A stretch of DNA of 64,000 nucleotides from Agreia sp. Leaf210 (GCF_001421485.1 NZ_LMKK01000003.1:682001-746000); one strand, 5' to 3'; counted from the first letter of the stretch, positions 30,231-42,092 are shown. Notes: generated by a model not told the origin, from the sequence alone. A program made the numbers and translations.

Positions 30231-31793
30231 GTGCTCGACGATCTCCGCACGCCTGTGCGCCCCCTGATGCCGTTCTGGTTGGCACTCCTCACCGCCGCGG
30301 CCGGGGGAGTCGCTCTCGATACGGGCTTCCCCGACAAGGGTCTCTGGCCGGTCACCTTCCTGGGCATCGCCTTGATCCTGGTGTCCGTCATCGGACGCCG
30401 GGTATTCAGTGCGTTCCTGATCGGCCTGGTGGGAGGATTCTCGTTCTGGGGTGTGCACATCTTCTGGCTCACGCTGTATCTGGGCCCCATTCCCTGGCTT
30501 GCACTGGCCATCCTCCAGGCGCTCTTCTTCGCCGTCGGGGCGGCACTGCTCGCCGTGGTCTACAGCCGTGCCCCGCGCACCTGGCCGCGAACCGGCATCC
30601 GGCTCGTGATACTGCCCATCGTCATTGCCGGGCTCTGGACCGCTCGCGAGGCGATCACCGCCGTATGGCCCGAAGGCGGATTCTCGTGGGGACGCGTCGT
30701 GTTCTCGCAGTCCGAGAGCCCCTACGCCTCGCTCGTGGCGTGGATCGGCTTCTCGGGCGTCTCGTTCGTCATGGTCTGGCTCGTCGCTTTTCTCGTCGAA
30801 GTCGCACGCACGACGACCGTTGTCGCGACGACGCGCATCCTCTGGGCTGCGACGGCTATCGTCGCCACCCTCGCCGTGCCGGCCTGGTACGCACCGACCG
30901 ACGGTTCATCGCGCATCGCCGCAGTGCAGGGGAACACCGACGCGTCGTTGTTCTCTCAGCGGGCGGCCGGCGACGTGCTGAGCGATCAGACAGCTGAGAC
31001 CCTGAAGATCATCGATCAGAAGGTCGACATGGTCGTGTGGCCCGAGAACGGGTCGGATCTCGACCCGGCGCGATCGGAGCAGGCCGCAAAACAGCTCGAT
31101 TATCTGAGCGAGAAGATGAACGCGCCCTTCATCGTGGGAACGATCACGAACCCGTCTCAGAACACCTACTACAACACCTCCCTGCTCTGGGAGGCCGGCC
31201 AGGGATCGGTCGACCACTACGACAAGCGGCACCCCGTGCCGTTCGCGGAGTACATGCCCGCTCGTGCCTTCTTCCGCGCCATCGTCCCCGACCTCGTCGA
31301 TCTCGTCACCCGCGACTACACCAAGGGCACGACCGACACCGTCTTCGACGTGAACGGTGTGATCGCGGGAATCTCGATCTGCTTCGACATCACCGACGAC
31401 GCGGTCGCGCGAGACATGGTGCACGACGGCGCGCAGGTGATCCTCGCCCAGACCAACAACGCGGACTTCGGCAAGACCGACGAGAACCTGCAACAGCTCG
31501 CCATTGCGCGGCTGCGCGCCGTCGAGACGGGGCGCAGCGTCGTGAACATCTCGACCGTCGGGACCTCGGCCATCGTGGCCCCAGACGGCTCGACCATCGC
31601 GTCGATCCGCCCCTACGAAGCGGGTGCCATGATCGCCGACGTGCCGTTGGCGACGCAGACCACACCGGCGACCCTGCTGGGCGGTGGCATAGAACTGCTC
31701 GTCTCGGGGCTCGGACTCGCCGGCCTTGCTCTCACCCTGCTCACCGCCCGAAGCTCACGTCGGGCACGACGAGAAGCGCCCCGCGTCAGCTGA
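30231..31793 (+). CDS. lnt: Apolipoprotein N-acyltransferase Lnt
   Basis: Adds the third acyl chain to lipoproteins. The 520 residues begin with about six membrane helices, then a nitrilase domain with the catalytic triad Glu (WPENGSD), Lys (YDKRHPVPF) and Cys (GISICFD), and a final membrane helix. It starts at GTG 30231, 5 bp after helY. In many Actinobacteria lnt is fused to or followed by ppm1; no mannosyltransferase domain or gene is present here. Confidence 0.93.
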   Translation: MLDDLRTPVRPLMPFWLALLTAAAGGVALDTGFPDKGLWPVTFLGIALILVSVIGRRVFSAFLIGLVGGFSFWGVHIFWLTLYLGPIPWLALAILQALFFAVGAALLAVVYSRAPRTWPRTGIRLVILPIVIAGLWTAREAITAVWPEGGFSWGRVVFSQSESPYASLVAWIGFSGVSFVMVWLVAFLVEVARTTTVVATTRILWAATAIVATLAVPAWYAPTDGSSRIAAVQGNTDASLFSQRAAGDVLSDQTAETLKIIDQKVDMVVWPENGSDLDPARSEQAAKQLDYLSEKMNAPFIVGTITNPSQNTYYNTSLLWEAGQGSVDHYDKRHPVPFAEYMPARAFFRAIVPDLVDLVTRDYTKGTTDTVFDVNGVIAGISICFDITDDAVARDMVHDGAQVILAQTNNADFGKTDENLQQLAIARLRAVETGRSVVNISTVGTSAIVAPDGSTIASIRPYEAGAMIADVPLATQTTPATLLGGGIELLVSGLGLAGLALTLLTARSSRRARREAPRVS

Positions 31794-31809
31794 TGCTGAC
31801 CGGGGCGCT
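31775..31809. terminator. Terminator hairpin spanning the lnt stop codon
   Basis: AGCGCCCCG (31775-31783) pairs with CGGGGCGCT (31801-31809); inside, GTCAGC pairs with GCTGAC around a TGAT loop, with one bulged C. The lnt TGA (31791-31793) lies in the loop. It sits between convergent lnt and rbpA and can serve both. Confidence 0.75.
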
Positions 31810-31829
31810 GAATCGTGCCGGGATGCGGA

Positions 31830-32189
31830 CTAGGCGTTGACCTTCTGGCCTCGACGGGCGCGGAGGTAGGTCAGACGCTCTTCGAGCAGCTCCTCGAGCT
31901 CTGCGCGAGTGCGTCGCTCCAGCAGCATGTCCCAGTGGCTGCGCGGCGTCTTCGACTCCGCGTGCTCGACGATGACGGGCTCTGACCCGACCATGCGAGT
32001 CGCTTCCATGCTGCAGTACTTGCACTCCCAGGTGTCAGGAGCTTCGGCCTCTGCGGAGAACACCATGTCGGTGTCCTTTCCGCAGGGACAGTGATACGTG
32101 TGGGTCAAGCGCGGGGAGAAGACGACGCCTTCTTCGGTCTGAAGGCTTTGGCCTCCGAGTCTCATTCCGCGCAAGCTGCGATCTGCCAT
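31830..32189 (-). CDS. rbpA: RNA polymerase-binding protein RbpA
   Basis: An actinobacterial transcription factor that binds RNA polymerase and SigA-type sigma factors and stabilises open complexes. The 119-residue protein has the N-terminal tail and core (SFSPR-like VVFSPRLTHTYHC), four metal-site cysteines (34, 36, 56, 59), and the C-terminal sigma-interaction helix RSHWDMLLERRTRAELEE. The start is ATG 32189 with AAAGGA upstream. Confidence 0.95.
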   Translation of the reverse strand: MADRSLRGMRLGGQSLQTEEGVVFSPRLTHTYHCPCGKDTDMVFSAEAEAPDTWECKYCSMEATRMVGSEPVIVEHAESKTPRSHWDMLLERRTRAELEELLEERLTYLRARRGQKVNA

Positions 32190-32225
32190 TGTGTGGTCCT
32201 TTCTCGCGTTGCTTACACCGTTATA

Positions 32226-32252
32226 AACCCCAGAACGGCGGCAATTCTTCCC
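32226..32252 (-). promoter_or_regulatory. SigR/SigH-type promoter of rbpA
   Basis: On the minus strand GGGAAG (32247-32252) is separated by 18 bp from GTTTAT (GTT at 32226-32228), matching the oxidative-stress sigma factor pattern GGAAT-N18-GTT. rbpA of Streptomyces coelicolor is known to be SigR dependent. It lies 37 bp upstream of the start codon. Confidence 0.55.
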
Positions 32253-32293
32253 GGCCGGAGCTTTACCAGAACTCTCCCAGAGAGTAAGCAGGG

Positions 32294-33103
32294 TCACGCG
32301 AGGGGATGCGCCTCGTGCGGCGATCGGATACGACGAAGCAGTTCCAGGGCCAGGTCCGGTCGATCGGTCACGATCCCATCGACCCCGAGTTCGAGCAGTC
32401 TCTTCATCTGTTCGGGGTCGTTCACTGTCCAGATGTGTATCTCGATACCCCGGCGATGAAGCGCGCGAACGACGCGATCCGTCGCGATCTCGAAGCGGCC
32501 GTGCCGCGGTGGCACCTGCACCGCATCGACTGCCACGACGGCTCGAGGCGCGACCGCGAGAAGGCCGAGCTTCGCCAGCGCGAGGATGAGGGCGAACCGC
32601 GGAGCACTGGCCGAGCTGGCTACGCCCGGGATGAGCCGAACAGCCTCCGCGCGCCTTGTCGACGAGAACGACGTGATCAAGACGCGATCCGTCGCCTCGG
32701 CGGCGAGCACGGCGCCGGCTACGGCTGCTCCCGCCTGAGGCGACTTGACGTCGATGTTGAAGCGAGCGTCCGGGAAGGCACGAAGAGCCTCGAGCAGAGT
32801 CGGCATGCGGTGCCCCGCTCCGAGGTCGATCTCCTGCAACTGCGCGGTTGTCAGATCGGACACGGCTGCGTCGACTCCGGCAACGCGGTCGAGCCGGGGA
32901 TCGTGCGCGATCATGGCGACGCCGTCTTTCGACACGTGGACGTCGGTCTCGAGGTAGAGAACGCCGAGAGCCCACGCCGCGTCGAACGAGGCGAGTGTGT
33001 TCTCGGGAACGTCGAGGGCGAGGCCGCGGTGCGCGAGAATCCGAGGGACAGCGGGGGAGAACCACCCGCCGGCCGCGTCAGTCCTGCGGCGGTGTCGGTG
33101 CAC
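32294..33103 (-). CDS. Glycerophosphodiester phosphodiesterase family protein
   Basis: Hydrolyses glycerophosphodiesters to glycerol-3-phosphate and alcohol. The 269-residue TIM-barrel domain has ILAHRGLALDVPENTLASF and ETDVHVSKDGVAMIAHDP, carrying the metal and catalytic residues (His-Arg, Glu, Asp, His). The start is taken as GTG 33103, overlapping the SPFH gene end by 26 bp; no other start lies between it and the conserved core. No signal peptide. Confidence 0.87.
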   Translation of the reverse strand: MHRHRRRTDAAGGWFSPAVPRILAHRGLALDVPENTLASFDAAWALGVLYLETDVHVSKDGVAMIAHDPRLDRVAGVDAAVSDLTTAQLQEIDLGAGHRMPTLLEALRAFPDARFNIDVKSPQAGAAVAGAVLAAEATDRVLITSFSSTRRAEAVRLIPGVASSASAPRFALILALAKLGLLAVAPRAVVAVDAVQVPPRHGRFEIATDRVVRALHRRGIEIHIWTVNDPEQMKRLLELGVDGIVTDRPDLALELLRRIRSPHEAHPLA

Positions 33104-33998
33104 GGTCGCCGAACGCCTGACCGATTCCCTTGAGCGCCTCGGTGAGCTCGCTCGGGATGATCCACAGCTTGTTGGCCGACCCCTCGGCGAGCTTGGGAAG
33201 CGTTTGCAGGTATTGGTAGGCCAGCAGAAGCTGATCCGGCTCGCCCTGATGAATGGCGCCGAACACGGTGGTGATGGCTTCCGCCTCACCCTTCGCTCGC
33301 AGGACCGCAGCCTGCGCATCGCCCTCTGCCCTCAGGATCTCGCCCTGCCGATGCCCCTCAGCCTCGAGGATGGCCGACTGCTTCGTTCCCTCGGCGGTGA
33401 GGATGACGGCGCGACGTTCCCGCTCGGCACGCATCTGCTTCTCCATCGAGTCCTGGATCGACAGTGGCGGATCGATGGCCTTGAGTTCCACTCGGCCCAC
33501 GCGGATACCCCACTTGCCGGTCGCCTCATCGAGGACGATGCGCAGCTGACCGTTGATCTCGTCGCGACTGGTGAGCGCCTGCTCCAGGTTCAGCCCGCCC
33601 ACGACGTTGCGCAATGTCGTGGTTGCAAGTTGCTCGACTGCGCCGAGGTAGTTGGCGATCTCGTAGGTGGCCGCCCGAGCGTCGGTGACCTGGAAGAAGA
33701 CGACGGTGTCGATCGACACGACCAGGTTGTCTTCGGTGATCACCGGTTGCGGGGGAAACGAGACGACCTGCTCGCGAAGATCGATCAGGGGGCGGAGCCT
33801 GTCGATGAAGGGGACCAGTACACGAAGGCCGGGCTCGAGGGTCTTGTGATAGGCACCCAGTCGCTCGACCACACCCGCGGTGGCCTGCGGAATGATGCGG
33901 ATGGACCGCGCGAGAATCACCAGCACGAAGATGACGACAACGACGACGATGGCGATCACGACGATCTGACCGACGATCGCGGAATCCGAGTTGTTCAC
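33078..33998 (-). CDS. SPFH/band 7 (stomatin-like) membrane protein
   Basis: A 306-residue stomatin/prohibitin family protein. The N-terminal membrane helix (IVVIAIVVVVVIFVLVILA) is followed by the SPFH domain (RIIPQATAGVVERLG) and a long Ala/Glu-rich coiled coil (AERERRAVILTAEG). The start is GTG 33998 with AAAGGA upstream. It overlaps the upstream NfeD gene by 4 bp; the two families function as a pair. Confidence 0.9.
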   Translation of the reverse strand: MNNSDSAIVGQIVVIAIVVVVVIFVLVILARSIRIIPQATAGVVERLGAYHKTLEPGLRVLVPFIDRLRPLIDLREQVVSFPPQPVITEDNLVVSIDTVVFFQVTDARAATYEIANYLGAVEQLATTTLRNVVGGLNLEQALTSRDEINGQLRIVLDEATGKWGIRVGRVELKAIDPPLSIQDSMEKQMRAERERRAVILTAEGTKQSAILEAEGHRQGEILRAEGDAQAAVLRAKGEAEAITTVFGAIHQGEPDQLLLAYQYLQTLPKLAEGSANKLWIIPSELTEALKGIGQAFGDRAPTPPQD

Positions 33999-34468
33999 GG
34001 GGTAGTCCTTTCTGCGGGAACGACGAACGCCGTCGCCCCATCGATCGCGGTGACGAGCACCCTCTGACCTGGATCGAGATCGGCCGAGTCTGTAGACGGA
34101 GACACCCGCGCGGTCCAGATGTCGCCGTTCGAGAGCTTGACGTGCCCGCCCGCGCCCGTGAGGCGGGTCGTGACGACCCCGTACAGGCCGATCAAGGCAT
34201 CCACATTGCTCTTGGTGGTGTCGCCGCCCCGCCGAAGAGCTCGCAACAGCGGAGGTCTGATCGTGAAGATGAGGAGCACCGACAAAACGGAGGCGATAAT
34301 GATCTGGAGCCACCACGGAACGCCGACGAGACTCGAGACGAGGCCGCCGAGGCTACCCAGCGAGATCATGAGGAATGTGAACTCGAGACTGAACATCTCG
34401 ACGATGAGAAAGACCAGCACCAGGGCCAGCCAGATCGTCCACGCGTAGGACGCCAGGAATTCGACCAT
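33995..34468 (-). CDS. NfeD-like membrane protein
   Basis: 157 residues: two or three membrane helices, then a C-terminal OB-fold domain (TRLTGAGGHVKLSNGDIWTAR), as in short NfeD1b proteins that partner with SPFH proteins. First gene of the operon. Confidence 0.87.
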   Translation of the reverse strand: MVEFLASYAWTIWLALVLVFLIVEMFSLEFTFLMISLGSLGGLVSSLVGVPWWLQIIIASVLSVLLIFTIRPPLLRALRRGGDTTKSNVDALIGLYGVVTTRLTGAGGHVKLSNGDIWTARVSPSTDSADLDPGQRVLVTAIDGATAFVVPAERTTP

Positions 34469-34576
34469 CTGTACACGACTCCTCTCGTCGGTGTATGCCT
34501 TAAAACTACCAGCAACGCAGGAGGGGAGGACCGCGAGTTGGTAGTCTCGGGTTCCACAGTCAAAGGAGTATCGAGC

Positions 34577-35347
34577 TTGTCAACAAACCCCCTGAAACCC
34601 GAGTCCATGGCCGCGAAGCGGGTTCTCGTCACCGGCTCATCGCGCGGAATCGGTGCTGACACCGTGTCGTACTTCGCTGCCGCCGGCGCCCGAGTGGCCA
34701 TCAACTTCCGCAACAAAGAGGCTCGAGCGCTCAAACTCGCCGCGAAGATCGCGGAAGACGGGGGAGAGGCGATCACGGTCGGAGCAGATCTCACCGATCC
34801 CGACTCCGTCGCCCAGCTGTTCGAGCGCATCCAGTCGGAGTTCGGGGGACTCGACGTTCTGGTGCTCAACGCCTCGGGAGGAATGGAAGGCGGAATGGCC
34901 GCCGACTACGCGATGACACTCAACCGGGACGCCCAGCTGAACGTCTTGACCAGCGCAGTTCCTCTTCTGGCGCCCGGCTCGAGAGTCGTCTTCGTCACCA
35001 GCCACCAGGCCCACTTCATCCACACCACCGAGACCATGCCGGAATATGTCCCCGTGGCCCTGTCGAAGCGGGCCGGTGAGGACGCGCTGCGCGCTCTGAT
35101 CCCCGAGCTCGACGAGAAGGGTATCGAGTTCGTCGTGGTCTCCGGCGACATGATCGAGGGCACCATCACCGCGACGCTCCTCGAACGAGCCAATCCCGGC
35201 GCTATCAGTTCGCGCAAGGAGTCGGCGGGCCGCCTCTACAACGTCGGCGAGTTCGCCGCCGAGGTCGCACTCGCCGGCGTCGAGCCGATCCCGCAGAACC
35301 ACACGCGCTACGTCGGAGACATCAGCGACTTCGCGCCCGTCGACTGA
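34577..35347 (+). CDS. SDR family oxidoreductase lacking the canonical catalytic Tyr
   Basis: A Rossmann-fold short-chain dehydrogenase/reductase of 256 residues. The cofactor motif TGSSRGIG is at 19-26, and the catalytic Ser is in VTSHQAH (142). The usual YxxxK is absent: Lys164 is preceded at -4 by Val160, and the nearest Tyr is 157 (EYVPVALSK). The TTG start at 34577 is chosen because AAAGGAG lies 8 nt upstream; ATG 34607 is the alternative. The substrate is unknown. Confidence 0.83.
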   Translation: MSTNPLKPESMAAKRVLVTGSSRGIGADTVSYFAAAGARVAINFRNKEARALKLAAKIAEDGGEAITVGADLTDPDSVAQLFERIQSEFGGLDVLVLNASGGMEGGMAADYAMTLNRDAQLNVLTSAVPLLAPGSRVVFVTSHQAHFIHTTETMPEYVPVALSKRAGEDALRALIPELDEKGIEFVVVSGDMIEGTITATLLERANPGAISSRKESAGRLYNVGEFAAEVALAGVEPIPQNHTRYVGDISDFAPVD

Positions 35348-35363
35348 CTCGGAGACGGTCGGC

Positions 35364-35834
35364 ATGGTTCAGCACGCGACGACGACCGACATCGTCTATG
35401 CCAAGTCTCGGGTACTGCTCGTCGACCAGTACGATCACGTTCTGCTTCTGCTGACCCGGCACGATGTCGACAGCTATCCGTCGCGATGGCTGACGACGGG
35501 TGGCCACCTCGAGGTCGGCGAGGACCATCCGACAGCCGCGATCAGGGAGCTCTTCGAGGAGACCGGACTCGTCATCGAGAATCCGGGTCCGCCCATCTGG
35601 AGTCACGACTTCGTGGCAGAGAGAGCACCCGGCGTCTGGGCCTCGCATCACGAGGTCTGGTACTCGGTGCGCACGGAACGGTTCGACCTCGACACCAGCA
35701 ATTGGACTCCCGAGGAACTGGTGGACATCATCGATCAACGCTGGTGGAGTCTGGGTGAGCTCGAGAAGACGACGGATCCTGTCGAGCCCGAGAATCTCGC
35801 CCGAATCCTCCGCGGTCAATTGTCCGCCTGCTGA
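35364..35834 (+). CDS. Nudix hydrolase
   Basis: 156 residues with a full Nudix box: GHLEVGE, then REL, then FEETGL, matching Gx5Ex7REUxEExGU. It hydrolyses a nucleoside-diphosphate-linked compound; the substrate is not evident. It is 16 bp after the SDR gene. Confidence 0.88.
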   Translation: MVQHATTTDIVYAKSRVLLVDQYDHVLLLLTRHDVDSYPSRWLTTGGHLEVGEDHPTAAIRELFEETGLVIENPGPPIWSHDFVAERAPGVWASHHEVWYSVRTERFDLDTSNWTPEELVDIIDQRWWSLGELEKTTDPVEPENLARILRGQLSAC

Positions 35835-35857
35835 GAACCCCGACGACGGAGACGATC

Positions 35858-38215
<2,358 letters not shown>

Positions 38216-38495
38216 TCGTGAATCCGTTATGTCAAGAGATTGAGTAGGACGACTCCAGATGGTCTGGCGCCTCACCCGCGGCGATGCTCACCTGAAGACC
38301 TTCCGATCCGCGTCAGAGCGAGATCCGGATGATCGTGGAGACGATCGCGTGGGCACCACCACCAGGCAACTGCTCGCGTCTCGCACAACCATCGCCCACG
38401 AAGCGATCGCTGGGCGTAAACACCCCGCTTCGCCTACGTCGCCGCTGCTCCGATAATGCACATTATGTCAATAGACCCGTTGCGGCTCCACGGAC
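38216..38495. other. 280-bp intergenic space between uvrA2-like and dhaM
   Basis: No convincing gene. It holds an imperfect inverted repeat, CGATCGCGTGGGC (38342-38354) against 38394-38409 with a 3-nt bulge, and a small palindrome ATAATG-CA-CATTAT at about 38453-38466. TTATGTCAA occurs twice (about 38228 and 38464). Both flanking genes end here, so it may be a terminator region or a decayed insertion. Confidence 0.4.
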
Positions 38496-39209
38496 TCACG
38501 CCTCGCCGAAGCCGGACTCCACCAGTTCGGCGAGCGCATCAACGGCAGCCCGGCCGTCGGGGCTCGTCGTCCTCAACTCGACCGTGCTGCCCTTGACGAG
38601 ACCCATCGACATGATCCCGAGAAGGCTCCGCGCATCTTTTCCGTTGACCGTCACGGGAGATCCCAGGCTGTTCGCCATCTTCACGAACTCGGCCGCGGGT
38701 CGAGCGTGCAGCCCATCGCGGTTGATGATCGTCACACTGCGCGAATAGTCGGCCGACGGCGGTGCTCCGGCGCCGTCGTCGCGCTCGGGCCCGGAGCCGC
38801 TGTCAGACGAGAACGCCTCGATAGCGGAGCGTGCGGCCGTCACGACCGACTCGAGGTCTCCCCCACCCTCTGCCTCGACGGCCGCGGCGACCGCGCCCTC
38901 GACGAGCGGCGCATCCACGATGACGACCCGATCACGAACCTCGTCGTCGAGAAAGTCCTTGGCCGTCTCCGCCGTGAGGATCGCCGAACCCAGATCGCAC
39001 AGAACGACGACGCCGGCACCAGAATCGACGGACGCGATCGCATGCTGGACCTTCTCGAAGCTCGTCCCGACGCCACCCTCGTCGGTCCCCCCGGCCGCAG
39101 CGAGTGCCGTTCCTCCGGCCATCTGTCCCGCCAACTCGACGAGACCGTCGGCGATCTTCACGCTGTGCGAGACGAAGACGAGACCGACTCTGCCGGCGAC
39201 TCCCGCCAC
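38496..39209 (-). CDS. dhaM: PTS-dependent dihydroxyacetone kinase phosphotransferase subunit DhaM
   Basis: Relays phosphate from the PTS to DhaL. The 237-residue protein has an EIIA-mannose-like domain with the phospho-His15 (LVFVSHSVK) and a C-terminal HPr-like domain (INRDGLHARPAAEF) with its own His. The enzyme I-like domain of E. coli DhaM is absent. The GTG start at 39209 lies 1 bp outside the dhaL stop at 39211, so the genes are coupled. Confidence 0.9.
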   Translation of the reverse strand: MAGVAGRVGLVFVSHSVKIADGLVELAGQMAGGTALAAAGGTDEGGVGTSFEKVQHAIASVDSGAGVVVLCDLGSAILTAETAKDFLDDEVRDRVVIVDAPLVEGAVAAAVEAEGGGDLESVVTAARSAIEAFSSDSGSGPERDDGAGAPPSADYSRSVTIINRDGLHARPAAEFVKMANSLGSPVTVNGKDARSLLGIMSMGLVKGSTVELRTTSPDGRAAVDALAELVESGFGEA

Positions 39210-39210
39210 G

Positions 39211-39849
39211 TCAGACGCCCGCCGCCGCGTCGGCGGCGACACGGAGCAGCAGGGCCGACGATTGGGCACCGGGGTCGCGGTGACCGATGGCCCGCTCCCC
39301 CAGATAGCTCGCCCGTCCCTTATGGGCGACGAGCGGCTCCGTGGCACGCGCGCCGGCCTCGGCGGCCGTGGCAGCGGCATCCAGAATCGCCGCTTCGTCG
39401 AGCCCGTCAGTCAAGGCAGACGAGGCCGCCTCCACGGCGGGACTCCACGCATCCACCATCGTCTTATCGCCGACCGCGGCCTTGCCTCGCAGTACGATCC
39501 CATCTCGAGCAGCCGTGAGCATGGCCACGACGGCCGCGCCGTCGAGGTGCTCCTGCCCCGCGACAGCACCCGCCGCTTTCAGATAGGCCGTTCCGTACAG
39601 CGGGCCTGCGGCGCCCCCGACGGTCGAGATCAGAGTCGTCGCGACGAGTTTGAGAACATCGCCCGGCGTCGCTTCGGCGGGCAGATCGTCGAGCTTCGGC
39701 AGAACGGCCGAAAAGCCTCGATCGAGATTCTCGCCGTGATCACCATCTCCGATGTCGCGATCCAGAGTGATCAGCTCCACCCGGTGCTCCGACACGACCT
39801 TCGCGCTCTCCCTGACCCAGCGAACGGCCCACTCCGTGTTCAACGTCAT
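39211..39849 (-). CDS. dhaL: Dihydroxyacetone kinase ADP-binding subunit DhaL
   Basis: The ADP-carrying subunit. The 212-residue helical barrel shows the two nucleotide/metal motifs DRDIGDGDHGENL and TVGGAAGPLYG, plus GDKTMVDAW. The start is ATG 39849 with GGGAGG upstream, 4 bp after dhaK. Confidence 0.92.
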   Translation of the reverse strand: MTLNTEWAVRWVRESAKVVSEHRVELITLDRDIGDGDHGENLDRGFSAVLPKLDDLPAEATPGDVLKLVATTLISTVGGAAGPLYGTAYLKAAGAVAGQEHLDGAAVVAMLTAARDGIVLRGKAAVGDKTMVDAWSPAVEAASSALTDGLDEAAILDAAATAAEAGARATEPLVAHKGRASYLGERAIGHRDPGAQSSALLLRVAADAAAGV

Positions 39850-39853
39850 GCTG

Positions 39854-40855
<1,002 letters not shown>

Positions 40856-41012
40856 GGGTGGCAATCCTCTGTGATGGCCGTGCGACCTGGACGCGTCTCT
40901 GCGACCAGGGAGCTGCGCGGGAGCGGAGCTCGCAGAGCCAAATCTACTTGTTCGGTCGAGTTCGGCGAAAGAGCCTCGACTTTTGCGCGTCAGATCATAT
41001 GCGCCTCGGATT

Positions 41013-41080
41013 CGTGCAGATATGGTGTAGTCACCCGCTTGCTGTGGGGCTCTGCACGAGGTGACGACGGTGTCACGTGA
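41013..41080. promoter_or_regulatory. Inverted-repeat cluster in the dhaK/glpF divergent promoter region
   Basis: The 237-bp gap between dhaK and glpF contains CGTGCAGA (41013-41020) and its exact complement TCTGCACG (41051-41058). Nested with it are GTCACC (41030-41035)/GGTGAC (41060-41065), GTGAC-N6-GTCAC (41061-41076) and the palindrome TCACGTGA (41073-41080) just before the glpF ribosome-binding site. These are candidate operators; no regulator gene is present locally. Confidence 0.45.
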
Positions 41081-41092
41081 AGGAAGGTCAAT

Positions 41093-41965
41093 GTGGACAA
41101 TCTCGGGGTTGTATTTCTTGCGGAGCTGGTAGGCACCGCTCTGCTGGTTCTGTTGGGCTGTGGTGTCGTCGCGAACGTCGCGCTGGTGAAGAACAAGGGC
41201 TTCAACGGCGGCTTCCTCATGGTGAACATCGGCTGGGGCTTCGCGGTGTTCTCGGGTGTGATCGTGTCGTACAACAGCGGTGCGCACCTGAACCCGGCCG
41301 TCACGCTGGGGCTCGTCGCCAACGGCGCGACGGAGTTCGGCTCGGGTGTTCCGGTGAACATCGTGTCGATCCTCACCTACATCGCCGCTCAGCTGTTGGG
41401 TGCGATCATCGGTGCCGTGTTCGTGTGGCTGGCATACAAGCAGCACTTCGACGAGGAGCCCGACGCGGCCAACAAGCTCGGCGTCTTCTCGACCGGCCCC
41501 GCCATCCGCTCCTACGGCTGGAACCTGGTCACCGAGGTCATCGGCACCTTCGTCCTGGTGTTCGTGGTGATCGGTTTCGGTCGGCAGGAGCCGGGCGGCG
41601 GTCTCGCTGCGCTGGGCGCTCTTCCGGTGACTACGGCTGGAACCTGGTCACCGAGGTCATCGGCACCTTCGTCCTCCTACGGCTGGAACCTGGTCACCGA
41701 GGTCATCGGCACCTTCGTCCTGGTGTTCGTGGTGATCGGTTTCGGTCGGCAGGAGCCGGGCGGCGGTCTCGCTGCGCTGGGCGCTCTTCCGGTGGCGATC
41801 CTCGTGATCGCGATCGGCGCATCCCTCGGTGGCCCGACCGGCTACGCGATCAACCCGGCCCGTGACCTCGGCCCGCGCATCGCGCACGCCCTGCTACCCA
41901 TCAAGGGCAAAGGATCGTCCGACTGGTCCTACTCCTGGATCCCGCCCGACCGGCTATCCTCGTGA
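41093..41965 (+). CDS. glpF: Glycerol uptake facilitator GlpF, disrupted by internal duplications
   Basis: An aquaglyceroporin frame with GTG start and AAGGAAGG upstream. The first NPA box is in [11 protein letters not shown] and the second is NPARDLGPR. The frame is 290 residues because a 165-bp in-frame insertion repeats the helix [19 protein letters not shown] and adds junk ([15 protein letters not shown]). It then ends early at IPPDRLSS because a 158-bp duplication shifts the frame, so the last membrane helix is lost. Deleting 41630-41794 and 41935-42092 restores a 252-codon gene through 42174. It is either a real mutation or an assembly fault. Confidence 0.75.
   Translation: MDNLGVVFLAELVGTALLVLLGCGVVANVALVKNKGFNGGFLMVNIGWGFAVFSGVIVSYNSGAHLNPAVTLGLVANGATEFGSGVPVNIVSILTYIAAQLLGAIIGAVFVWLAYKQHFDEEPDAANKLGVFSTGPAIRSYGWNLVTEVIGTFVLVFVVIGFGRQEPGGGLAALGALPVTTAGTWSPRSSAPSSSYGWNLVTEVIGTFVLVFVVIGFGRQEPGGGLAALGALPVAILVIAIGASLGGPTGYAINPARDLGPRIAHALLPIKGKGSSDWSYSWIPPDRLSS
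41510..41794 (+). repeat. Repeat A in glpF: one 120-bp unit twice plus a 44-bp partial copy
   Basis: The unit 41510-41629 recurs exactly at 41675-41794 (period 165 bp, 55 codons). Between them 41631-41674 is a third, partial copy of the unit start (ACGGCTGGAACCTGG...). The unit covers one membrane helix and its loop. Confidence 0.95.
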
Positions 41966-42092
41966 TCGCGATCGGCGCATCCCTCGGTGGCCCGACCGGC
42001 TACGCGATCAACCCGGCCCGTGACCTCGGCCCGCGCATCGCGCACGCCCTGCTACCCATCAAGGGCAAAGGATCGTCCGACTGGTCCTACTC
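41798..42092 (+). repeat. Repeat B in glpF: 137-bp perfect direct repeat, out of frame
   Basis: 41798-41934 is identical to 41956-42092, offset 158 bp (not a multiple of three). The 21-bp spacer contains CCCGACCGGCTA, itself a piece of the repeat interior (about 41833-41844). Recombination between the copies would remove 158 bp and restore the true C-terminus. Confidence 0.95.

Noticed and set aside
30231-31793. Lnt-Ppm1 fusion
   Set aside because: The protein ends shortly after the final membrane helix at residue 520, with no GT2 domain and no ppm1 gene following.
38259-38456. Small plus-strand gene of 65 codons in the uvrA2-dhaM gap
   Set aside because: No ribosome-binding site, no family resemblance, and repeat-like content; treated as non-coding.
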